Shown here: positions 1 to 8,900 of the stretch, in pieces
Numbering within the stretch: the first letter of the stretch is position 1
Layout of the letters: every line of letters begins with the position of its first letter
NCBI GenBank assembly: GCA_016714125.1
Contig: JADJNX010000019.1
Span: 1-18,752 of the forward strand
Direction of reading: 5' to 3'
Source of the DNA: Ignavibacteriales bacterium
GTDB taxonomy: Bacteria; Bacteroidota; Ignavibacteria; Ignavibacteriales; Ignavibacteriaceae
DNA length: 18,752 nucleotides
Made by a program: the position numbers and the translations under genes
Notes under the pieces: model-generated
Database searches by the model: none
What the model was told of the DNA's origin: nothing
The model's input: the letters and a program-made list of their open reading frames with translations, nothing else

Positions 1-888
1 ACCTTTAGCCGATCCCTCTGCTGTGAACACATATCTAATTTCACAGGCTGCTAAAGACAAGGGAATATCAGTTCTTCTTAATGGTATCGGAGGAGATGAG
101 GTTTTTGGAGGATATCGATCCTATTTAGCTTGCATTTACGCAGATTATTATGGACACTTACCTTTTTTGCAAAAAATCTATTAGGTTCTGTCATAAAAAA
201 GAATACCGCAACTCGAAAAGCAGGAATTTAAATATATCAGGTGGGTGAAGGAGTTTTAAATTTCTCACACTTGCCAAGGTGAAGAGAGTTTTTTCTCAAG
301 TGGCAATGTCTCCTTAACTGAGGAAAACTTCAATAAATATTTCCTGAATAGTAAAATAAATCTATCAAACTCCTTTTATTTTTATGAAGCAAAAAACTTG
401 TATTCAAAAGATTCATTATCATATTTAACAAAAATGTGTCTTAATGATACCCAGGTTTACATGACTGATCACAATCTTTTGTACTCAGATAAAGCATCTA
501 TGGCAGCTCTGTTGAAGGTCGTCCGCCATTAATTGATCATCGGATTGTCGAATTTATGTTTACACTTCCCCAAAATTCAGAATTAACGGCTTTACTCAAA
601 AATATCTTTTGAAAAAGTTGCTGAAAATATTTGCTAAAACAGATTGTTAATCGACCTAAAGCACCATTTAGTGCTCCAATGAGAGCTTGGTAAAAAATGA
701 ATTAAGGGAAATGGTTGGCGATCTACTGTCCGAGTCTTCATTGAAGAATAGAGGCGTTTACAACCCAAATTATGTTCAAAGAGTTGATTAAAAATAATCA
801 ATCCGGTTTACAAGATAACTCCCAACTCTATTTTAGATTATTAACTAACGAAATTTGGTTTAGAACCTTTTTGATGAAAGTTTTATGA
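1..888 (+). CDS. Asparagine-synthetase-type amidotransferase, C-terminal part (5' partial, frame-broken)
   Basis: C-terminal ATP-pyrophosphatase domain of an AsnB-like enzyme; the N-terminal glutaminase would lie upstream of the window. The opening frame reads a typical AsnB segment with the motif GIGGDEVFGGY at 83-115. Around 498-535 the family motif SMAASVEGRPPLIDHR is recovered if one T is restored in the GCAGCTCTG stretch. The tail (NEIWFRTFLMKVL) ends in TGA at 886-888, which overlaps the next gene's ATG as ATGA. In polysaccharide clusters such enzymes transfer amide nitrogen to a sugar acid or act as asparagine synthetase; the substrate cannot be told here. There are frame breaks near 180, 515, 600, 650, 690 and 780, where homology continues in another frame. 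Family assignment is firm; intactness is not. Confidence 0.85.
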
Positions 889-2916
889 TACAACTGTTAC
901 AGGAATTAAAAGACGGAAGATGGAATTATCCGAGGTCCCAATACCTCAAATTGATCCAAATTCACTTTTAGTAAAAAATCATTATTCCGTAATTAGTGTC
1001 GGGACAGAAAGTAAAACAGTTTCAGATGCTCGCAAGAATTTAATTTCTAAAGCATTATCCAGACAAAAGAAGTTAAACAGGTGCTGGAATCAATAAAAAC
1101 CGAAGGGCTATCCAATACTTACAATCTTGTAATGAATAAATTAACAACCCCCCGCCTCTTGGTGCAGCTGTGCCGGTGAGGTCATTAAAGTGGGGAGCAT
1201 CAATTAAGGAGTTTAAAGTTGGTGACCGGGTTGCGTGTGGAGGGTCTGGTGCCGTTCACGCTGAAATTGTGTCTGTTCCTAAAAATTTATGCGTGAAACT
1301 TCCTGATAATGTTGAAACAAAAACAGCGGCATTTTCTACAATTGCTTCTATTGCAATCCAAGGTATCAGACAGGTTCAATTATCTTTTGGTGAATCCTGT
1401 TTGGTTATCGGATTAGGATTGATTGGGCAAATCACTCTCCAGGTTCTCTCGGCAGCCGGTATTAAAGCTATAGGTGTGGATGTAAGTGCAAAACAAGTGG
1501 ATTTTGCTAACAAGTTGGGTTTTGGGAAATCATTTAATAGAGATGATTTAAATCTTGAAAAAAATATATATCATCTTACTGGTGGTTTTGGAGTTGATGG
1601 GGTTATTATCACTGCAGCTACCGCCTCGCTTGATCCGATTAATTTTGCAGGCAAAGTTTGTCGCCAAAAAAGGAAAAGTTGTTATTGTTGGTGCAGTTCC
1701 AACAGGTTTTGCAAGAGAAATTATTATAAAAAGAGTTGGAATTGAAAATGTCCATGTCTTATGGACCGGCAGATATGATACTGCTTATGAAGAGAGAGGG
1801 ATTGATTATCCTATTGGATATGTTCGTTGGACAGAAAACAGGAATATGTTGTCTTTTGTCGAATTGATATCTGAAAAGAAATTAAACATAGATGATCTTA
1901 TAACGCATGTTTTTGATTTTCAAGAGGCACCGGATGCATATTCTCTGATTCTAAGTGGGGCTGAGCATAAACTCGGGGTATTGTTGCGTTATAAAGATGA
2001 TGGGAGCCGGGTCGTTCGCCCAAAACTATCTGCTTCCAAATCTGCCACCAAATTCAAACTTATTGGGTGTTTGTACAGCCGGAGGTGTTACAGCCTCGAA
2101 TGTCGCCAAAAAATATGGCTTTAATTATGCTACTTCGAATGATGAAAAACTATTCTCTGACCCTTTATTAAATACTGTTTTTGTAGCAACTCGACACAAT
2201 TTGCACTTTGAATTTGTAAAAAAGCAATTGAGAGAGGCAAAAATGTATTTGTTGAAAAGCCCCTTTGCTTATCAATTGAAGAGCTTGAGATTATTCACCA
2301 CTTGTATTTAAAGACTCCTGTGCGTTTTTTTATTTAGGTTTCAATCGTCGATTTGCTCCTTTAGTCCGAATATTAAGGACAATTTATCCTCCGATTTACC
2401 TATCTCTATTAATTACAGAATAAATGCCGGTTTTATTCCCAAGAATCATTGGGTTCACGATCCGGAAATTGGTGGAGGTAGAATTATTGGAGAAGTGTGT
2501 CACTTTGTTGATCTTTGTACATATCTGACAGGGTCTCCAATTGTTTCAGTTTACGCAATCGAAATGGAGACAAAGGATAGTTTGATGGATACAATTTCGA
2601 TAACATTAAAATTTGCAAATGATAGTATCGCCTCCGTTACCTATTTCTCAAAACGGTAACAAATCCGTTTCAAAAGAGTATTTGGAAGTTTTTCTGGGGG
2701 TATGACTTTTATCTTGACGATTTCAGATCTCTGACACTTTTCGAAGAAAATGAAAATAGTTAAATTAAAAAACAAGATAAGGGTCATCATACAGAAGTCA
2801 CAGAATTTTTGGAATCAATTGAAAAAGGAGTTGATTCTCCAATTCCATTTTCAGAACTCTATCACTCAAGTTTAGCTACATTTAAATTATTGAATCGATT
2901 AAAGATAGATCCGTAA
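885..2916 (+). CDS. Bi-domain oxidoreductase: alcohol-dehydrogenase-like plus Gfo/Idh/MocA domains (frame-broken)
   Basis: N-terminal half (885 to about 1990) is a medium-chain, zinc-alcohol-dehydrogenase-like domain: MIQLLQELKDGK, then ISVGTES, then a GYSCAGEV-like segment near 1165 (one base off frame), KVGDRVACGG, and the Rossmann motif VIGLGLIGQ at about 1405-1431. The C-terminal half (about 1997-2914) is a Gfo/Idh/MocA oxidoreductase: nucleotide motif GAGSFA at 2003-2020, and the catalytic-lysine motif EKP at 2254-2262, seen after adding one A to the AAAAA run at about 2239-2243. It ends LLNRLKIDP-TAA at 2914-2916. This two-domain architecture is known from lipopolysaccharide and capsule clusters of many bacteria, where it is presumed to oxidise or reduce a nucleotide sugar; the substrate is unproven. 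The ATG overlaps the upstream stop (ATGA), so translation is probably coupled. Breaks near 1060, 1165, 1660, 1995, 2240, 2320, 2390, 2655 and 2760. Two separate genes remain possible because a frame break falls at the domain border. Confidence 0.85.
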
Positions 2917-2923
2917 TTACAAT

Positions 2924-4104
2924 ATGAACGAAAATAATCTTAGAGTGTTAGATAGATTAGTCAATTATGTTGAAAAAGAGAAGTATCAAGGATTTGACCC
3001 CTATGATATTTTAAATTCTAAACTACCCTTAAGTTTTTTAAGCAAATATGGTCAGGTTGCACTCCTTCAAATACAAAAAAGAAGCCCGATTAGTTTAAGA
3101 CCTGTCTTTGGTGTACAAAAGAGATTAATCCTAAAGGAATGGCATTATTCCTTACCTCATATTCAAATCTTTATCAACTAACCGGCGACGACGAAAAATA
3201 CCGAATAAAAGCAAAAAAATTTTTTGAATAGTTATTCTCAAACAATAACACAAAATACGATGGATATGCTTGGGGATATAACTTTGTTTGGGCAGCAAAG
3301 AAAAAGTTCTTGATAAATTTCATCCTTCAATTGTAGTAAGTGGTTTTGTTGGTAAGTCAGTTTATGATTATTATCAGATAACAAAAGATGACAGGTGTAT
3401 TGAAGTCCTACTTGGAATTAAAAAATACATTGAAAAGTATTTGCATGTCACAGAGAATGAAAAGGGTATTTGTTTTAGTTATACTGATGTAATCAAAGAT
3501 TGTTGTTTTAATGCATCTTTGTTGGCTGCCGAGATACTGGCTATAGTCGCTAAAATTACGGATGACCGTGAAGCTTTTGCAAAGGCAAAGGCTGCTGTCG
3601 ATTTTGTAGTTGGCTACCAGAAAGAAGATGGAAGATGGAACTATTCTGTTGATATTAAGACTGGAAAAGAAGATACGCAGTTGGATTTCCATCAAGGTTT
3701 TGTAATAGATAGTATCCAGAATTTCGTAAATCATTCAGCAGAGACCGACACTCGGTATCTATTAAGTATTCAAAAGGGACTGGAATTCTATTATAATTTT
3801 TATTTTTAAAAGATGGTAAGAATGGTTTGGCGATATCCAAAAGTATATCCAATCGACATCCATAATCAAGCCCAAGGGATTATTACTTTTAGTAACTATA
3901 TTTCGCAATCTTCTCAATATTTAGATGCATCCGCATTAATTGTCGCATGGACTTGTAACAATATGTTGGATAAAGATGGATATTTTATCACCGTGTTAAC
4001 CGCTTATATAAAAATAAGACATCTTTTATCAGATGGTCACAAGCTTGGATGATGAAAGCCTAAGTCATTTTTCCCTTCAGAAAAAGTTATGGCAAGTGAA
4101 TTGA
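2924..4104 (+). CDS. Alpha/alpha-toroid-like protein of polysaccharide clusters (frame-broken)
   Basis: About 390 residues once frames are joined. Successive helices with conserved aromatic/glycine motifs can be followed through the breaks: GFDPYDILNSKLP near the N-terminus, YDGYAWGYNF at about 3258-3287, SGFVGKSVYDYY, YQKEDGRWNYSV, DFHQGFVIDS, then PIDIHNQAQGIITF and a tail like SWMMKALSHF. This repeated pattern resembles the (alpha/alpha)6 toroid fold of glycoside hydrolases, epimerases and terpenoid cyclases. Relatives sit in O-antigen and capsule clusters and have been labelled delta-aminolevulinate dehydratase in databases, which looks unsupported because nothing here resembles HemB. Function unknown; acting on a glycan or lipid-linked sugar is inference. 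Starts 7 nt after the previous stop. Its TGA (4102-4104) overlaps the TTG start of the next gene. Breaks near 3120, 3228, 3290, 3808, 3895, 3930, 3985 and 4055. Confidence 0.7.
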
Positions 4105-5183
4105 AATTTTATTCTTTTTGTACATCCATCAAAATACCATCTTTTTAGGCTTACCATAAATTCACTTATTGAAGATGGACACAGCGTTGAGATACTTATT
4201 ACCTCGAAAGATGTTTTGGAGCCTCTTCTTAAAAACGAAGGATGGTACTACCGGAATATTTTTCCAGAAGGAAGAAAATTAAAAACCTTCCTGCAAAAGT
4301 AAGTGCCGTTATTAATACTTTTAGGACCCTTTTCAGAATACACAAATACTGTAGGGAAGAAAGTATGATTTGTTTATTACTGATGACTTATTAACAATCA
4401 CCGGGATGTATAAAAAAAATCCCAACTATTCTATTTCAAGATGATGACATAAAAGCAGTACCTGAATCATTCCTGCTCTTAAAAACTACGGATTATGTGT
4501 TAGCTCCGATTTGGACTGATTTTGGGGGATACAACTCTAAAAAACTTTCTATCCTCGGCTTTAAATAATCGGCGTATTTGCACCTGATCATTTTAAGGTC
4601 GATCAAAATATTTCTGCTAAATATTTGGATTTGACTAAAAAGAATTTTATTTTAAGATTAGTTTCCCTTACGGCTACCCACGATATGGGGAAAACAGGTC
4701 TTGATAATAAAGGGTTTTGGAATTGATCAAACTACTTTCGATGCATGGGATGGTACATATTTCTTCTGAAAGGGAATTACCTGAATCACTGGAAAAGTAT
4801 CGACTTAAAATTGACTCAAGTGATATTATTCATGTAATAGCTTCTGCAGATTTATTTATCAGTGATTCACAAACAATGTCAGCCGAAGCCGGATATTTCG
4901 GCACACCCTATATTCGTTATAATGATTTTGTTGGTTTGATTAGTTATCTTGATGTACTTGAAAATAAATATAATCTTGGTTACGGCATCAAAACTACCGA
5001 ATATGAGAAGCTTATTATCACGGTAAAAGAATTATTAAACAATGAAAATCTTAAAGCTGAGAATAAATTACGTCGCCAATCGATGTTAGATGATACTGAG
5101 GATTTGACAGAACTCATGATTAAATTATTTACAGGTTTCCCCCAAAGTCTTGAGTTTTTAAGAATAGAAAAAAAGTGGCTTAA
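4101..5183 (+). CDS. DUF354 family protein, GT-B-like (frame-broken)
   Basis: About 360 residues, the usual length for DUF354, whose fold is related to GT-B glycosyltransferases and UDP-GlcNAc 2-epimerase. Joined frames give an N-terminus like VHPSKYHLFRLTINSLIEDG, then EILITSKDVLEPLL, YDLFITDDLLTITG, a central PTILFQDDD segment, and the C-terminal nucleotide-site region IASADLFISDSQTMSAEAG (about 4840-4896) followed by GTPYIRYNDFVG. Start chosen as TTG at 4101-4103 because it overlaps the previous TGA and is followed directly by the family's KFYFFVHPS-type beginning after a one-base repair. A single A added to the poly-A run near 5170 puts the stop at TAA 5181-5183, one base before the next ATG. 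Breaks near 4120, 4145, 4285, 4370, 4420, 4530, 4568, 4700 and 5170. In this operon it may be a glycosyltransferase or sugar-nucleotide enzyme; not proven. Confidence 0.75.
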
Positions 5184-5184
5184 T

Positions 5185-7186
5185 ATGTGTGGAATATTCA
5201 GTGTCATCGCGAAATCGAATAGTTACCTCCAAAATTTCTAAAAAGATATTCTTGAATCTGTCTCGCAGTTCTCAGAGGTCAGAGGAGTTGATTCATCCGG
5301 CATATCTTACATAGATGAGCAAAAAAAACAAATAACTGTTATCAAAGGGCCAGTAAAAATAAGCACTTTGCTAAAAAAAACGGCTGTAACTTCTCAAATA
5401 TTGCCGATTAATAATAACGTGTATTTTGCTTTTGGACATACCCGGTTAGTAACAAATGGGTCGCAACTCCTGGATGTGAATAATCAACCTGTTATTAAGA
5501 ATGGGATCGTTGGAGTCCATAATGGTATTATCGTTAACGATAATGAAATATGGGATCAGAACCCGGATTTAGAAAGGCAATTTGAAATTGATACAGAAGT
5601 ACTGATCTCACTCCTTAAGAAGAAACTTGATGCCGGGAAATCTTTAAGTAATGCTTTAAGAGATATTGAAGATGCAGTTGTTGGCACTTTGTCTGTAGCC
5701 CTGTTATTCGACGACAAAAACGAATTCCTTGTCTATTCAAATTATGGTTCTTTTTATGTTCTTACAGATTACAAAACACTGTTCATTCTTGCCTCCGAAA
5801 AACATTCTAAATCGTCTTAAAAAAGGTTTAAAGTTTTAAGCAACGAAGAATTTTTACCTTAAAACAAATAACCACCTTAACAGGTTATTTAATAAATATT
5901 AAAGATTTTCAGGTAAACCATTTTGATCTAAACTCTAATGAAAATTTTAATCTGACAGATTCCAACCACAAATTGGAGATTGAGATAAAAAATATTCATT
6001 CTGAAAAGGATCAGATTGATGCAGTGGTCGATCCTGAAAAGTTCAGATTGAATCCGGTTTTGATAAAGAAAAGGATCTACTCGAGTTTAACTTTGATCGT
6101 ATTTCAAAATTGAAAAGATGTACAAAATGTATCCTCCCGGAGACATTTCCTTTTATTCATTTTGATGAACAAGGGAGTTTGTAATTACTGCAAAAATTAC
6201 AAAATAAAAATCAACCAAAACCGATGGAAGAATTGTTCAAACTTGTTGAACCATATCGTAAGAAAGATGGGATCCCAGATGTACTAATTCCCTTTAGTGG
6301 CGGGCGCGGTAGCACTCTTACCCTGCATTTAGTTAAAAAGGAATTAAGATTGAACCCAATCGCATTTACTTATGATTGGGGTATGGTTACAGATCTGGCA
6401 AGGAGAAATATCGCCCGTGCTTGCGGTCAGCTTGGTGTTGAGCACATTATCGTTTCGGCTGACATAAAGTGGAAAAGAAACAATATCGGAAAAATATTCT
6501 CGCGTGGATGAAAAAACCACATCTTGGTATGATTCCGCTTTTCATGGCAGGCGACAAATACTTCTTCTATTATTGTGATAAAGTTCGTAAACAGAATGAT
6601 ATCCTTCTGAATATATGGGGTATCAACCCTTTGGAAAATACTGACTTCAAAGTTGGGTATGCAGGTTTGGCTCCCGAATTCGACAAAAAAATGATTTATT
6701 CTATTTCACTTAAAAATCAGCTTAATCTTTTTAAGTTCGTTGGCTCCAATTTTTATTAAACTCAGGATATCTCAATTCCTCTCTGATTGACACTTTTGGT
6801 TCCTTCCTTCGCGGTATTTTGCCAAGCGTACTGATTATTTCCATATGTTTGATTACTACAGATGGGATGAAGATGAACTCGAACAGTTGTTACATAATGA
6901 ATACGGTTGGGAAAAGGCTATTGACACACCGACAACCTGGAGAATCGGAGATGGGACGGCAAGTTTCTACAATTATGTTTACTACACAGTAGGAGGGTTT
7001 TCCGAATATGATACTTTTAGAAGTAATCAGGTCCGGGAAGGGATGATTACAAGAGAGCGGGCACTGGAACTTGTTAATATTGAAAACCGTCCCAGATATG
7101 AAACCCTAAAGTGGTATCTTGAAATAGTTGGGCTTGATTTCGAGCCTGTTATAAAAGTTGTCAACTCAATTCCAAAGAACTATTAG
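5185..7186 (+). CDS. Class II glutaminase fused to N-acetyl-sugar amidotransferase-like PP-loop domain (frame-broken)
   Basis: About 667 residues. The N-terminus is an Ntn (GATase type 2) glutaminase: MCGIFSVIA exposes the nucleophile Cys2; RGVDSSGISY, FGHTRLVTNGS, VGVHNGIIVNDN and FEIDTEVL follow the GlmS/PurF/AsnB pattern. From about 6116 it becomes a WbpG/PseA-type N-acetyl-sugar amidotransferase: zinc-ribbon-like CTKC (6119-6130) and CNYC (6180-6191), then the PP-loop at about 6296-6313, AFTYDWGMVTDLARRN, WMKKPHLGMIPLFMAGD and the C-terminal GDGTASFYNYVYYTVGGFSE. Known enzymes of this kind amidate a carboxylated or acetamido sugar using ammonia from separate HisH/HisF-like partners; here the ammonia source appears built in. 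The PP-loop reads SGGRGS where SGGxDS is expected (GGT at 6308-6310). Starts one base after the DUF354 stop, ends TAG at 7184-7186. Breaks near 5238, 5340, 5800-5820, 6060, 6110-6180, 6490, 6755 and 6840. Two genes instead of one cannot be excluded, but no start or stop pair marks a border. Confidence 0.78.
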
Positions 7187-7195
7187 TCATCTATC

Positions 7196-8671
7196 ATGTT
7201 ACCAAGAGTATTTCTGTTATTTATTGTCTGCAGTTTTTACTCCTTGCACAAAGCAGCTTTTATTATACAAACGATTCATACGCGAAGTATATTGAATATT
7301 CGATAAATAATGGGTCTTTGAATCTGAAGTATCCATTGATAAAACCCTATTCTATGGCTGATATCGGATCAAAGAAGGCATTATTTAATAATGGTTTAAA
7401 TTGGTGAATATCTTGAAAATGAGATACTGTCCTACAATTTTGATCCCGAAAAATCCCCATCAGGCATAGTCAAAGGAGATGTAAAGTTAAACTTTACGCA
7501 ATCTGTTATTGCAAAATCTCGTAATTCCGTCAAGCTCTCGTTTAATTACCCGGCGAATAATTTCGCATTTAAATCTTCATTTCAATTTGATCAGAATTTT
7601 AAGGATGATTCCACATATTTTGGAGAATTAGGGGAATGGTATTATGGTAGATTTGATGAAGCTTATTTGGTGTATCGTGATGACTCAGGGAAATTCAATG
7701 CTTCTTTTGGGCGAGTGAACCGTAACCTCGGATCATACTCGTCAAATAGTCTGGTATTATCGGATAACCCTTATTCATTTGATCACCTTTGGCTTCAGTA
7801 CAAAAATGATCTCCTCAGCTTTTCGTTTATGTCAGCAAAACTCGAAGATAAATATGGTTTTGATATAAGGTCAAAAGACTCATCGAGTTATGGTTGGTAC
7901 AAAAGGTTCTATTCTCTTCACAGGTTGGATATTAATGTTTTTGAGAATCTTAAAGTAGCCCTTACAGAAGTTGTTATTTACGGTGGTAAAAATCAACAAT
8001 GGCTCTCCTATTACCAAAATCCGTTTATTCCTTTCTACATCTCCAAAAACAATGAAAGAAGCAGTACGGATGAGGAGAATGCCAATATCTATCTCGCCTT
8101 GGATATTTGGTATAAGCCGGTAAAATCAGTGACACTCTTCACACAGATTTTTATAGATGATATCGACTTTAAATCAGAAAACAGAAAAATTCCCGGAGAG
8201 AAAAGCAATTTTTTGGGAGTTTAACATTAACTGATTTAGTTTTTACCTTTATCACAGTTAGGAGTTGCTGCAACCTGGGTTGAGAACTGGACATATAATT
8301 CATTCTATACTTGGGCAAACTACAATATCCATGAGAGAAGCATCGGATATCCTTTAATAGTTTTCAAAGGTTCGAACTCTTTTTCGATTATTTTGGTATT
8401 CAACCGATGATTATCTCGGGTAAAGTATCCTACTCTGAGAAAGGTGACAACTCCCTAAATAATCCCTTCAGGGCAACATTCGAACCTTTTCCAATGGGAG
8501 TTGTTGAGAAAATTATAAATTTGGAAGCAAAGGGAGTTATTTCTTTAGTAGTGTATTTATTGGCGACATACTTCTAAGTTACAGCAAAATCAAGAACGAA
8601 CAAAACATAAAAGGAATTGATGTGAAATCAGTTTAGTTTCGTACTTAAATCTGAAATATCAATTGTATTAA
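7196..8671 (+). CDS. Wzi-like outer-membrane beta-barrel, copy 1 (frame-broken)
   Basis: Starts at ATG 7196-7198, 9 nt after the previous stop, with a signal peptide MLPRVFLLFIVCSFYSLL then AQ after a one-base repair near 7248. The rest has the alternating aromatic/polar strands of a barrel: FGELGEWYYGRFDEAYLVY, then RVNRNLGSYSSNSLVLSDN and FDHLWLQYKNDLLSFSFMSA. That arrangement is characteristic of the capsule-assembly Wzi family, and YYQNPFIPFY lies further in. After frame repair the last strand reads SVSYLNLKYQLY followed by TAA at 8669-8671, giving the aromatic C-terminus typical of outer-membrane proteins. Its place at the end of a polysaccharide operon fits a role in surface attachment or export of the polymer. 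Clean from 7667 to about 8215; breaks near 7248, 7405, 8216-8255, 8370, 8540 and 8620. Wzi-family assignment is likely but not certain; outer-membrane location is firm. Confidence 0.72.
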
Positions 8672-8900
8672 TATGAAACTTAAAAATCAAATTTGACCTA
8701 AACACCAATCTAGGATGGTTTTGATTTACCTCCCCCCCAATTTCGTCATTTTCCGACATCAACCTCCCCTAACCTCAACAAAAACAACAACTTTACAAAA
8801 AATCATACGACATAAAAGTTGTCGATAGATGTCGTTACGACATGATTTGGTACATTGCGGTTTGAAAATCGTCAATTATTTGTCATGAAAGTGGTAGAAT
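8672..8900. other. Non-coding spacer between the polysaccharide operon and the next gene
   Basis: No gene is seen. The stretch has a C7 run near 8731-8737, a stretch poor in G (8740-8800), and a cluster of ATGTCGT/ACGACAT words at 8807-8843 listed separately. It probably carries the promoter of the following barrel gene, but no convincing -35/-10 pair or Bacteroidota-type TTTG...TAnnTTTG pair could be fixed. The visible change in base composition falls about here. Confidence 0.5.
8807..8843. promoter_or_regulatory. ACGACAT/ATGTCGT inverted-repeat cluster, possible operator
   Basis: ACGACAT occurs at 8807-8813. It is followed by the odd palindrome ATGTCGTTACGACAT at 8829-8843 (two perfect 7-nt arms around one base). 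A further ATGTCGTTA begins at 8901, at the start codon of the next gene. The spacing (palindrome about 60 bp upstream of the start) suits a regulator-binding site, but no regulator gene is nearby, so this is a suggestion only. Confidence 0.3.

Noticed and set aside
1170..2124. Programmed frameshifting or recoding to join the overlapping frames
   Set aside because: Breaks occur in almost every gene, in both directions, without a shared slippery motif or stimulatory structure; sequencing error explains them better.
3408..3734. A 108-codon minus-strand open frame
   Set aside because: Lies opposite a well-conserved stretch of the toroid-like gene and is rich in Ile, Ser and Phe with no motif; shadow.
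8855..8885. TTTG pair (gcggTTTG and ttaTTTG) as a Bacteroidota sigma-ABfr promoter
   Set aside because: The second element lacks the TAnn spacing of the consensus and such words are common in this sequence; too weak to annotate.
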